From Coenobita brevimanus (lineage: Eukaryota; Arthropoda; Malacostraca; Decapoda; Coenobitidae), in the NCBI GenBank assembly GCA_032717465.1, contig CM064669.1, forward strand, positions 41,144,519-41,208,518: 64,000 nucleotides of DNA, read 5' to 3'. The notes beneath the pieces were generated by a model. The model was given only the letters and a program-made list of their open reading frames with translations. It was not told the DNA's origin and searched no databases. Position 1 is the first letter of the stretch. Every line of letters begins with the position of its first letter. Of the stretch, positions 23,710 through 34,022 are shown piece after piece. Made by a program: the position numbers and the translations under genes.

Positions 23710-23893
23710 CAGGTACCCCTTTTTTGGATAAGGGCTAAGGCGTTGCCCCTGGGTAGGGGACTTTGGTTTGGAGCGTGTAGCATTTTATGACCGGATGCCC
23801 TTCCTGATGTCTACCAATGACCCTTGGGTGGATTCGATCCTCCGACCCTTCAGTCAGAGCGGAGCGCTCTAACCCACTGAGCCACGGCAATAG
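23710..23893 (-). repeat. tRNA-derived SINE
   Basis: The minus strand from 23893 reads GCCGTGGCTCAGTGGGTTAGAGCG (A-box-like head), an anticodon-arm-like segment, then GGATCGAATCC (B-box-like), followed by a body with GACATCAGGAAGGGCATCCGG. That body motif recurs in SINEs of many animals. The anticodon and acceptor stems do not fold as a functional tRNA, so a SINE is preferred. Confidence 0.72.
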
Positions 23894-25570
23894 ATGAAAG
23901 AAAAAATATGCAAGATGGAAAGATGAATGAAGAGGAAGTAAAAAATTAAATGGAAGAAAAGACAATGAGGACAGAAAAAAAAAAAACGAAAACAGAAGAG
24001 GGTAAGAGAAGGAGGAGGTATAAACAGAAGGGACAGACCAGGGAGGTAAAAGAGGAAGAAATAAGGCAAAAAAAAAAAAAAAAAGGCAGAAAAATTATAC
24101 AGGATGATGAAGTAGCACCAAAGAAGTTCGGACATATATAAAAGGACGGGGGAAAAGAAGACAAATGAGAAAAGGGAGGAATGTAGAAGAGCAAGATGAT
24201 ACAGAAAGACGAAAAAGTATTTCATGGAAGAAAAGAAAGGAAAGAGACGAGGAATATGCATGACGAAGACCAGGGAGAGGCATGAAGTGAAATGGCATAA
24301 GGATGAGGACAAAGAGGAAATATAAAAACTGAAGAGCGCTGAAAGAAAAATGAAGAAATAGGGAGAGAAAATAAGAAGATGAAGAGGAAAGTAAACAAGA
24401 AGCAGCAGAGGAATGAAGAAAAACGAAGGGGAAAACAAAAAAATAATAATAATAATTTGAGGAATGAAGAAAACGAATATCAAAATCTAGGATGAAGAAT
24501 GGGAAGATGGAGAGGAAGGATTTCAAAGCAAGAACACAAAGAAGCACTATGAAAAATAAGAGAATGAAGAGGGAAAAGAATAAAATGAAACCAGACACAG
24601 AAGCAGTGTATAGACATATGAAGGGGAGGAAGTGTAAAATGATGGAAAGGGAAGTGGAGGAAGAGTGAAATGAAGCTAAAGGAAGAGACTGAAGTGGAGA
24701 ATGACGGAAAAGGGAGAGGACGAAGGGTAAGAACGACAAAAAACTAAATAAATGAGGGACCATCAGAGCCGTAATATGGGACGCCAGTAGAGTGTATGGG
24801 AGTGAAGCACCCTGAGCCCGAGAAACCTTAATGTGTAGCCGAAGGAATGAGCCCCTCTGAGAAATGTTCCCGTATCTAAGAAACGGTAGAGGACGAAAAG
24901 GAAAAATGAAATAGTTAAGGACGAAGGTAAAAAATGATAAGGACGAGGACGAAGGGCAAATAAATGAAAAGGACGTAGTACAAAAAGAAAAAATTACGAA
25001 CAAGACTACAGTGAAAGGGAAACTGAAGGAAAAGGACGAAGGTGACGAAATGGAATAAATGAAGGAAAAACGACGACGAAGGGGAATATGAAGGAAAAGG
25101 ACGACGACGATGGGGAAAATGAAGGAAAGGAACGGTAACAAAGGGGATAATGATGGAAAACGACGACGATGATGGAGAAAAGTGAATGAAAAGGACGACG
25201 ACAAATGGGAAAAATGAAAGATAAAGACGACGACAAGGGAAGAAAATGAAAGAGAAAAGAATACGAGGAGGGGAAAATGAAGGAAATGGACGACGATGAC
25301 GAAGGAGGCATCAATAAAAGGACGACGGCGAAGGGGAATAGATAAGGAAAAGGACGATGACGGAGGAGAATAAGGAAAAGGAGGATGGCGAAGGGGAAAA
25401 GTAAATAAAAAAAAAGTCTAGAATAAAAATAAGAAAGACGACGACAAAGGGGTAAAAAGAAACCAGGAAGGGTAAAAAGTTAAGAAGCAGGGCATAAGTC
25501 AAAAGGGAATGCCAGAGAGAGGGAAGAGGAAAGAAAGAGAAATATAGTACAGGACGAAAAAGAATGAAAG
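23894..25570 (+). repeat. 1.7-kb purine-strand tract with GACGAC minisatellite
   Basis: The plus strand is overwhelmingly A and G. Between about 24960 and 25480 irregular units of roughly 33-60 bp repeat the pattern GGACGACGAC, AAGGGGAA, AATGAAGG. An ordinary-composition island sits at about 24750-24890. The minus strand yields long serine/phenylalanine-rich frames (up to 369 codons) purely because the tract lacks stop-forming triplets. Confidence 0.8.
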
Positions 25571-25574
25571 AAAA

Positions 25575-25686
25575 GCATTCGGGAGCCGAATGCTAATCGC
25601 CCGCCAGAATATGCTGTTGACAAGCTACAAGCGCGGCCCCCCGGAGCGGCGACCCCTCGGGAGGGGGAGGGGGGCGGGGGCCTGCG
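25575..25686 (+). repeat. fragment of CA-type dispersed repeat
   Basis: GCATTCGGGAGCCGAATGCTAA and GCCCGCCAGAATATGCTG match 15775-15835 closely, then GC-rich sequence with GAGGGGGAGGGGGGCGGGGG. Confidence 0.65.
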
Positions 25687-26004
25687 TCCCCCTCGGAGGG
25701 AGGCGGAGGGCGCCACCGCTGCAGGTGGCGAGGGGGCTGGGGGGTGGAGAGGGGAGGAAGATTTTGGCCATATCTTGATACTCTGAAGGTTTCACGTTCA
25801 TAGCTCAAGCCCTTCATGAATTATAATGGCGATAAAAATTAGTTGACCCCCTCGGAGGGAGGCGGGGGGCGCCACCGCTGCAGGTGGCAAGGGGGCTAGG
25901 GGGGGGAGAGGGGAGGAAGAATTTGGCCATATCTTGATACTCTGAAGGTTTCACGTTCATAGCTCAAGCCCTTCATGAATTATAATGGCGATAAAAATTA
26001 GTTG
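25687..26004. repeat. 159-bp tandem duplication (two units)
   Basis: Unit 1 is 25687-25845 and unit 2 is 25846-26004. Both read CCCCCTCGGAGGGAGGCGG, GCCGCTGCAGGTGGC-like sequence, TTTGGCCATATCTTGATACT and AATGGCGATAAAAATTAG. A diverged third partial unit lies at 26068-26140 (TTTTGGCCACATCTTGATAC). Confidence 0.9.
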
Positions 26005-26143
26005 ACCTTTGGGAGCCACTTTGGTGACCTCGACCTTGACCTCGACTGCCTATTTTCAATCTCGTCCAAGATTTTGGCCACATCTTGATACCCTGAAGTT
26101 TTTTTTTGTTGATAGCTCAAGCCGTTCACGAGAGATAATGGGA

Positions 26144-26171
<28 letters not shown>
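26005..26171 (+). repeat. CA-type dispersed repeat, 5' part
   Basis: GGTGACCTCGACCTTGACC, then the partial third unit of the tandem repeat, then GATAATGGGAC and (CA)n at 26144-26172. Confidence 0.65.
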
Positions 26172-26176
<5 letters not shown>

Positions 26177-26425
26177 ACTCGCTGGCTCAGTGGTAACGTT
26201 CTCGCTTGCCATCTGGTAGAGGGGAGTTCGCGCCTCGCTCAGGTTGCGAAAAGTTTCACTGGCGAAGTGGGTGGTTACTGTCCTCCTGGAGCAAGGGGAT
26301 GGATGTATGCGTGTGTGAAGGTCACAGCCTTGCCCTTAGATCGAGCTACATGAGCTCTCAGCTCCCTTCCGGGAGGGTAAAAGCTGACGATCACGACCAT
26401 CAAGTGACCCTGACCGACCCGGTGA
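26172..26425 (+). repeat. tRNA-Gly-like SINE inside a CA array
   Basis: CTGGCTCAGTGGTAACGTTC (A box region), TTCTCGCTTGCCATC (anticodon arm resembling tRNA-Gly GCC) and GAGTTCGCGCC (B-box-like) in the correct order and spacing. An unrelated body of about 170 bp follows, then another (CA)n. The stems are degenerate, so it is a SINE rather than a gene. Confidence 0.72.
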
Positions 26426-26488
<63 letters not shown>

Positions 26489-26540
26489 GCGGGCAAAAAC
26501 ATTACCGTTCCATCTTGGTAAAGGCGGGAGATAAAAATGA
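26426..26540 (+). repeat. (CA)n and degenerate terminal hairpin
   Basis: (CA)n at 26429-26485, then ACCGTTCCATCTTGGTAAAGGCGGGAGATAAA, which resembles the hairpin-plus-ATAA end of 15770-15951 and 16085-16240. Confidence 0.6.
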
Positions 26541-28362
26541 AGTAAAAGAAAGGAAGATTAATATGAGGGACAGCAGGTAAAGGAAGAGTACAGTGTAGGT
26601 CACTACAAAAATGGAAGTACATTCGAAAAACAAGGAGGACAATAAATAATAAGGAAAAAAGAAAACAAAGTAAGAAAACGCTGAAGGAAACCAAGAGAAG
26701 ACGGTACGAGAATTATTAAACCCTATCGGTCGCGTCTACACCTAATGCTTGCAGGTGCCGGCGAAAGTTTTGCATCATTGTAGCCAGTGCAAAAAGCCCC
26801 AATGGACACGGACGGGTGCAGGCGAGGACTTCCGTGGGTTACAATGATGCAAATCTCCAACCCGCACCAACGAGCATTTTGTGTGGAAGCAGGCACAGAC
26901 GAGGTGGGGCTCGGAGTCGAATGAAATGGGTAGACGTTAGTCGAAATCAAATACGAGTACGCTTGTTGTTGTTGCTGCTGCTGTTGCTGTTGCAACTGCA
27001 ACCCCAGGTTCATATGAATGTGAACCCAGTGAACAGCAGGCTTATGCTGTTCTCCAACGGCAGTCCACCATCTGCCTTTTCGAGGATACGGAAGAAATAT
27101 AATAATTAACTCTTTCAGTTCCATGATGTATTCATCACTACATCCATGCCGGCACTTGACGGTATTGTTCAGCATTGACCTCTACTGTCACATGGCGCAG
27201 TTCAGTGTTGGAAATAGGCCAGTCATCACACTCAAAAGTGGCGGTCCTCCAAGTGGAAGGGAGGGGGTTAGGCGAGCGGTGCGAGCCTTTAACAGCTGGG
27301 TGTTAACCTTTTTATTTTGGTATGTTTCTCAGAGACGAATAAAGTTTGTAGAGCTTTGGGGGCATTACAACAAGGTTCATAACTGACCACTGTCTGTTTC
27401 GGGCTACAAGGAGGTTGAAATAATCAAAAGGGATAATCTCTGTAATATCAGCACAAACCCAGTTTAAATGAAATAAATTTTGTGTGAAAATAACTTTGAC
27501 TTTAAATCAAATACTCGATGTTGTCATAAATATGTATCGTACTATCGAAGAACGCCCATCTTTTCAGTGTTTGAGAAATTGCTTATTTTACTTGTTTACA
27601 GCTAAATCAAGATATACTAATGTTCAAGAAGCACTTTCATGCAATGGTGATTTCACATGATATTTTTCTTTATGTTTATAACTCGACTTGTGCTAACAGT
27701 AGAAAAATTTTCAGTGTAGATATTCTGAACTTCCTTGTGGCCCAAAACTCGCCAATCGTCAGTTCTTCACCATAACGGAGGTCAGTTCGAGTATGAACCC
27801 CTGTTGCTCCGGAATGTTTCTCTGACCTGAAGAACATGGATAGGGATTAGCTGGAATGAAACATAGTGGCATTTTTTAAGGCCAAAAGCAGATCAAGATG
27901 GTTAACCAGTGTGATTTCGTGGGTTTCTCAGAGCCAAATAAAATCGGCAGACGTTTGCTGCAAGGTAATGTATTTCTTAATTCTCAGTTCAAAAAAAAGA
28001 AAAAGGAAAGCAATGATGGTTTAAACCGCTCTGCTGTGGTACATGTTACTTGAATAAATTGGCAAGAATTCTGAACCAAAACGTTGATAAAATCATTTTT
28101 GGTGTGTTTAATACGCTAGGATTCCCTGTGCATAATAAAATCAACTGACATTAGTATGATTAAAAAATAAAGCTTTGAATTCTGCGCTACAACGTTGGTC
28201 AGGATATTATAGCATTCCATATTTTCTTTAGTAGGTATCTCTGAACTCAATGAATTCGGCAGACATTTGTTGTAATAACATACAAGTTCGAAGCTCACGG
28301 CTAAAGGGCTGAAAATGCACGGAGCAGCCAGACATAAAAGCTGAAACCGGAAAGGGGTAGAA

Positions 28363-28365
<3 letters not shown>
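26541..28365. other. no gene recognised
   Basis: Contains a CTG/TTG-rich run at 26961-26999 that encodes leucine or glutamine runs in short frames. I see no supported gene. Confidence 0.5.

Positions 28366-28400
<35 letters not shown>
28366..28400. repeat. (GA)n microsatellite
   Basis: Pure array inside a purine-rich region. Confidence 0.9.
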
Positions 28401-28404
<4 letters not shown>

Positions 28405-29290
28405 AGGGCAATGGGAACTGAGAGACAGGGAGGAGAAAGAGGGAGAAAACAGTGGGGAGAAGAGAAAGAAAAACTATAGAGGTAGGAATAAAAAAAAAAT
28501 GGGAAACTGAGAAAGAAAGAAGTAAAAATTCAGTAAGTGTGTAAGAATGGAAATGGATTCTAAGGAAATAATTTACAGGTCAAGAAGCAAGGGAAAAACT
28601 GGAATGAAAAAGAAATGGATAAATGGAAGGGAGGCACTGAGAACTGCGGATGAGAAAAACGGTTAAAGTGAAGACCAGGACAATAATAGGGACATAATTC
28701 TGATGAAGCTGAGAATATTCTGGAGAGAAGGAGGGAGCGAGAGGAAAGATGGGACTATGAGGACTGGGTGAAAATAACACTTACGCTCCTATGACTCACT
28801 CTCACCTGAATAAAATCGTGTGGTGTAAAGTAGAACACAATATCAGAGTTGTCCCGACATAAGAATACCACTGCTGCGTTTGGCAACACAGTACAAAAAA
28901 AGAAAAGGAAGAAACTGGGAGTAAGAGGGCGTCGATAAGTAGGCTAACGAAGGGAAAAAGATAAACGAGGGAGAAAAGAAAAGAAGAATCGGGCATAAAG
29001 ACAGCAAGAAAGGAGAGGATGAGAAGAAAAAAAAAGAGCTATGGAAAAATATGTCGAAGTCGAATGAACAACAAAATAGGAAAAGTGAACATGAACAGGT
29101 AAAAGAGTATAGTGAAAGAGAATGAAATAAATAGGTAGACGAAATGGTTGAGAAAGAAGAGAAAGAAAATTTAAAAGTACGCTACAAGAGAAGAGAAAAG
29201 GAAAAAAGAGAGGATATAAGAACAAAAGGAAAAGATCAAGAAGAGAAAGACAGCATGAATTTAAAGGAAGAGAAAGTCGAGGGTAAGCCA
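28401..29290 (+). repeat. purine-strand tract
   Basis: The plus strand is A/G-rich (AAGAGAAAGAAA, GGAGAAAAGAAAAG patterns). Minus-strand hydrophobic frames here are compositional artefacts. Confidence 0.65.
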
Positions 29291-30009
29291 AAAAAATATA
29301 TACACACCGCAACGCTGTTGCAACTCACCATTTGACCAAGCACATACCTCCCCTTCTCACTGCACAACTAACCAAGCGAATAACGCCCCTTACCCCTCCC
29401 CCCTCTGTAAACACAGAGACATTAAAACTTAAAATTTTCGGTGGTTTATCCATCGTATTAATGAAGGCATGTGCAGATGTGATGAAATTATGACTTTTTT
29501 TTTTTTTTTATCATTTAGGCAGCAGCTTTTTAGGATTACATAAAAGGTGGAGTCATGAAACTTTATATACAATTATTCATATAATCATTTATCTAGTACA
29601 AGTTATGCCTCCTAGGAATATTAGTTGCAAAGTTGTAACAGAAAAATTAATTAAAATAATCAGTTATGTGTTTTTGCTGTTTCATAATATTATATAATTT
29701 CATAGCATTCTAACTACCAAAAGGCACAAGGAGGCATATTAACACATATTCCTGGAGAGTTTGAAGCCTGTACCTGTATTAGTTTCTGAGTTCCAGCCTG
29801 GAAACGATTTTTTTTTTTTTTTCATTAAAAAAGAAAGAAAATAACACAGCATCCTACCTATCAAAAGGCACCAGTTCACTATAAAACACATAACTATGTG
29901 AAATTTCAAAACTCTATAGTGAATACTTTCCGAGTTCTGGCCGGTAAACGAAATTTCTACTCCCGGCCAGCTGCCCTGCCACCCAACTCTACGGACGGAC
30001 ACCTATTGA
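29291..30009. repeat. two diverged tandem units of about 147 bp plus flanks
   Basis: ACTACCAAAAGGCACAAGG at 29711 and CCTATCAAAAGGCACCAG at 29857 start two similar units. Each then has a CACATA, GTTTCAAA-like and TTTCTGAGTTCCAGCC/TTTCCGAGTTCTGGCC segment. The rest of the interval has no recognised feature. Confidence 0.6.
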
Positions 30010-30298
30010 TCCCAGTGATAACAATACCCTCCCTTGAATTTGTCAGATGGAGGGTAAAAAGAATAACGACTAGAGAGAAGACAGAAAATGAGAAGAAAGT
30101 AGAGGAAGAAGAAAAGAATGGATAACTAAAGGAAGGTTAAATGAAAATAATATGAGGTAAAAATGAAAAGAAGGTGGAAAAGGACAGCAAAGTGAGATCG
30201 AAAAGAAAGGCCGGAAGGGGAGAGAAAACGAAGACAGAGAATGAAGGCGCGATAGGTGATTATCTGAACATGAAGGGGGATTAGAGACGAAATGATCC

Positions 30299-30301
<3 letters not shown>
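30010..30301 (+). repeat. purine-strand tract
   Basis: A/G-rich plus strand leading into a (GA)n array. Confidence 0.6.

Positions 30302-30352
<51 letters not shown>
30302..30352. repeat. (GA)n microsatellite
   Basis: Pure array of about 51 bp. Confidence 0.95.
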
Positions 30353-30354
<2 letters not shown>

Positions 30355-31110
30355 CTTGTAAATAGAGGAGGAAACGAGGAAAAATAAAGACGAAGAAAAA
30401 TAATGAAGAAAGAAAGATAAGAAAAATATACGCGGAAAATGGAAAATAAACAATTAGGAAGGAAGATAAGTAAAAAAAAAAAAAAAAAAGAGGGAGGAAG
30501 CAAACCAGGAAAATTACGAGGATGGATTAAAAATGAAGAAGAAACTAGCAAGGTGGAAAGAACAAAGAGGAAAATAATAAACGGTGAAAAACGTTTGGTG
30601 TGAAAATTATCTATAACTTGAAACTAAGAATTTTACAGAAAATGAGCGAGGACGAAGAAGGAAGGAGGAAAGGCAGATGAGGAAGGAGGAAGATAAGGGA
30701 GGGACATACAGGAGGAAAAACGAGGAAGATGGAACAATAGGAATGGGAATAATAAACAAAGAGGATGAAGGGAAACCAGGAAAAGTAAGAGGAAGCAAAG
30801 GTGGAAACTAACAAACGAATGGGAAGAAGGACAAAAGGAAATTTAGGAGGATGAAAATGAGGAAAATAATAAACGACGACCAAGACGGCTACGAGAAAAT
30901 GATATATCGGTATAAAGAGAAAGAATAATGGAGGACAAACTGACAAGGTCCAAGAAGGAAAAAGAGGTACAATATGCGAGGAAAGAAGAAAAAAGAGGAA
31001 CGATTACGAGAACAAAACGTGGAAGATGCAAGAAAAGGTGAAGAAATAAAAAACGAAGAGGAAGAAGGAAAAAAGAAAAGTTAGGAGGAAGACAGGAGGA
31101 AAATGGGAGA
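30353..31110 (+). repeat. purine-strand tract
   Basis: A/G-rich plus strand with an A19 run near 30472-30490. No coding on either strand beyond composition-driven frames. Confidence 0.7.
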
Positions 31111-31267
31111 AATGGCATTCCCCCGAGCTAGACCCTGTATTGGATCATATAGCCCCGCTAGGTTACAGGAGCGCGCTACAACTCCCGGCACGGCAGTCCC
31201 GGGTGAGGCTCGAACTCGCAATCCCCCGATTACGAGTTTGATGCTCTACCACTGAGCCACCATGCCC
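31111..31267 (-). repeat. tRNA-derived SINE (tRNA-Thr-like head)
   Basis: The minus strand from 31267 reads GGTGGCTCAGTGGTAGAGCAT (A box region), CTCGTAA (anticodon loop with CGT) and GCGAGTTCGAGCC (B box), then a body with CCGGGAGTTGTAGCGCGC. The anticodon stem (TCAAA against TCGGG) and acceptor stem do not pair, so it is not a working tRNA gene. Confidence 0.75.
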
Positions 31268-31404
31268 ACAGACAGGAGGAAAGACAAGCCAGAAGGACGA
31301 AAGAAAACCATGAAAACTGACGGGGAATTGAGACAGACGGAGGAGGACATGAAACGAAAGTTAAAGACAGACATGGAGGAATATTTGCAAAAAATTCCGA
31401 GTTC

Positions 31405-31442
31405 TGACAAAAGACGTCATCGTACGATGACGTCTTTTGTCA
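31405..31442. repeat. perfect 38-bp palindrome with CRE-like half sites
   Basis: The left half TGACAAAAGACGTCATCGT is followed immediately by its exact reverse complement. Each half contains GACGTCA/TGACGTC, the half-site type bound by CREB/ATF bZIP proteins. No loop separates the halves. Binding is inference only. Confidence 0.9.
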
Positions 31443-31698
31443 TTACACTCGCTCTTGTGATCCAGAGCTGGTGGCATACACCCCAAGTCTACTGGAGTTC
31501 GGCACCCGACCCGGTTTAGGTTAAGGTAGGTTACCTTCCATCTCTATATGTACTTTTTGCCGGGAAATACACTGAGAACGGTCGGAAGAGAATCATGTGG
31601 TCAGATTGTGAGCTATGATCAGAGCTTCACCCGCGGCTCAGCGGCTTGCATAAGTGCTGAATAGCAATATGCAAGCTGATGTTATGGTTCGACTGATT
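31443..31698. other. no feature recognised
   Basis: Nothing supported. Confidence 0.5.
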
Positions 31699-31707
31699 TA
31701 TGTGTGT

Positions 31708-31758
<51 letters not shown>

Positions 31759-31769
31759 TGTGTGTGTGT
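31699..31769. repeat. (TG)n microsatellite
   Basis: About 70 bp with three interruptions. Confidence 0.9.
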
Positions 31770-32361
31770 CTTCGCATCCTAGTGTTGCCTAATATCACAG
31801 GGGATCGCTTCCCCTTGGGAGGAGGGGGGGGGGCAGCCTCTGGAAGCTCCACACTTCCTAAGGCCTGGCCCAGGTGGAGGTCTAGCAGTGTGCGAATTTC
31901 CATGTTTCTAGGTTTTAAAAAATGGCGTTTGCCTCTCCTCTTTGGGAACAAGAATCCCAAACCGTATAAGACGTGGCCTAGGGGGAGGTCTGCCATCGTG
32001 TAAAACTTCGTTTTCCTTGGTAAAAAGTATATTTTAGAAAATAAATCCTGGTAATGCATACCAAAATCAACCGCCATCCCCGGGGTTCCACCACCAATAG
32101 GGAGAAGGAACCTGACGGTCCTCGTCTGACTAAAACCTGGTCCTGGTGAATGTCTACCACTACGCAGAAGTTCTGCTTCACAGGCGATTCCGAACGCTCC
32201 CGGTTGCCAGAAAACGTGTTCTCTTGTAATCACCTCCTCCTCCTCCTCCTCCTCCTCCTCTTTTTGCTTCTTCTCCTTCTCCTCCTCCTCCTCCTGAAGA
32301 AATACAGTGCCTGACGTGTCTCACTCTATCGATTGGGAGAAAAAAAAAATAATACTGTGAG

Positions 32362-32367
<6 letters not shown>
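31770..32367. repeat. three diverged units with GGAGGTCT-type core
   Basis: Similar segments begin at 31866 (TGGCCCAGGTGGAGGTCTAG), 31972 (GTGGCCTAGGGGGAGGTCTG) and 32138 (TGGTCCTGGTGAATGTCTAC). Each is preceded by AAC/AAG-rich and followed by GTG/TAAAACTTCG-like sequence. A (TCC)n/(CTC)n run lies at 32235-32293. No coding supported. Confidence 0.5.

Positions 32368-32440
<73 letters not shown>
32368..32440. repeat. (GA)n microsatellite
   Basis: About 73 bp pure GA. Confidence 0.95.
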
Positions 32441-32442
<2 letters not shown>

Positions 32443-33169
32443 AAAATGAAACACATGAAAATAAAAATGAGACAATACCAGAAATAATGGAAATATAAAT
32501 AAGGTAGAAGGAGGCAAGAAAACGAAGAATAAACGAAATCATGAACTAAGCCTGAAGGAAAAGTCAAGTAAATAAACTGGATATATGTGAGGGGAAGAAA
32601 TCATGCGAGGAAAGTTCAAGAAATACGACCCAGAGAATGGAGCGACGAAGACTGAAACATGGGAAGATGATGGAGGTACCAAATGAGAAAATAGAAAAAG
32701 CGATAAAGAGGAAGGAAACGGGATGGACAAAGGAAAGTGAAGAAAAGTGAATGAAGATTCGAGGAAGTGAAATAAAGGCAAGGGGTGTAGAGGAGAAATG
32801 AGGAAGAATATTTGATACTCATATGCAGATTATGATGGAGAGGCGACGACGACTAAAACAAAGAAAGAGAAAGGGGTTAAAAGAAGAAAATAAAGGAAGT
32901 CAAGGAGAGACGAATAATGAAGATGAAAGAGAAGGAACAGAGCTAGGTGGACGTCAAAGGAAATGAAAAATTATTTACTGAAAATGTGGTGAAAATACAC
33001 ATTAAACTGACACAGAATGAAACAAAGGAACCAGTCGTGAGTAAAGAGAAAGAATAGAGAGGACAATATGTGACGCAGATGGAGAGAAAAGAAAGACAGA
33101 AATTTGGAGGAAAGGGGAAAGGAAAATCAGCACTGGAAAACTAAAACTAGGTGTTAAATAATAAAAGGA
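32441..33169 (+). repeat. purine-strand tract
   Basis: A/G-rich plus strand continuing to the LINE insertion site. Confidence 0.65.
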
Positions 33170-33181
33170 AAGATTATTACC
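33170..33181. repeat. LINE target-site duplication (left), 12 bp
   Basis: AAGATTATTACC, repeated exactly at 36309-36320 on the other side of LINE copy C. Confidence 0.9.
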
Positions 33182-33402
33182 TATCTATCTATCTATCTAT
33201 GGCCCGACGCCCTAATCCCGCAAAGGGTGGCCGCAGACAAAACGCCTCCAAGTCATTCTGTCACCCACCATTTGAGTACCCTCTCCCCAACTCACCCCCC
33301 CCCCTCCCTCATATACCTCTCAACTCCATCCCTCCACCTCATCCTCGGTCTACCCCTCCCTCTCCCTCCCTCCACCTCACCTACATACACCCTCTTAGTC
33401 AG

Positions 33403-33789
33403 TCAGTCATTCTCCATTCTCTCCACATGTCCAAACCACCTCAGTGTATTTCTCCTAATCTTCTCAACCACATCCACATCTACCCCACAACGTTCCTTCA
33501 CTTCTTCATTCGTCAACCTGTCCCTCCATGTCACTCCACATGCTCCTCTCAAGTAACTCATTTCCACTGCTCTCACTCTTGACTTGTTCCCCTCTTGCAA
33601 GGTCCACGCCTCGCTTCCATACGTCAGAGTTGGGATCACAATACTATCATGCAGTGACTTCTTAACTTCCATACTCACCTCCCTATTTCTCGTCACTGCT
33701 TTCAGTGTACCAACAACCTTCCTTCCCTGCTGTACCCTTTCACGTACTTCATCCCCCAAAGTTCCATCCTTACTCATCACACTACCCAA
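33403..33789 (-). pseudogene. LINE copy C C-terminal segment
   Basis: A 128-residue frame: GSVMSKDGTLGDEV, RVQQGRKVVGTLKAV, SLHDSIVIPTLTYGSEAW, YLRGACGVTWRD and LRWFGHVERM. It is the thumb/C-terminal part of the polyprotein, out of frame with the preceding FADD segment because about 60 bp are missing between KSQVMV and the KYLGSV position (compare copy B). Confidence 0.85.
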
Positions 33790-34022
33790 GTATTTGAATG
33801 CACCATAACTTGACTTTTGTTTACATTAACTTTCAGCTTCCTCCTCCTACACACTGTCCCAAATTCATTCATCAAACCTTGCAACTCCCATTCATCTTCA
33901 CTCAACAATACTGTATCATCAGCAAACAGCAACAACGGAAGCTTCCAAATCTCACCCTCATTCATTAGGGCCAGTCCCACATCCACTGCCCTACCTTGCA
34001 CCTCCTTTACAACCCCATCCAT
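33777..34022 (-). pseudogene. LINE copy C RT motif C segment
   Basis: An 81-residue frame starting MDGVVKEVQGRAVDVG. It contains the RT catalytic motif LLFADDTVLL, then EWELQGLMNEFG and RRRKLKVNVNKSQV. It is the direct continuation of the 34007-35527 frame, separated only by the AT expansion. Confidence 0.88.

Noticed and set aside
23869..24483. 204-codon hydrophobic minus-strand frame resembling a membrane protein
   Set aside because: Same purine-strand artefact; TTC/TTT/CTC codons arise from GAA/AAA/GAG runs on the other strand.
24095..25204. 369-codon minus-strand open frame, serine/phenylalanine-rich
   Set aside because: It lies wholly in a purine-strand minisatellite tract; the missing stops and hydrophobic look come from composition. 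No domain or gene structure.
26172..26245. Candidate tRNA-Gly(GCC) gene
   Set aside because: Stems are degenerate and the unit continues into a SINE-like body and CA array.
31190..31267. Candidate tRNA-Thr(CGT) gene
   Set aside because: A and B boxes are present, but anticodon and acceptor stems do not pair and a SINE body follows.
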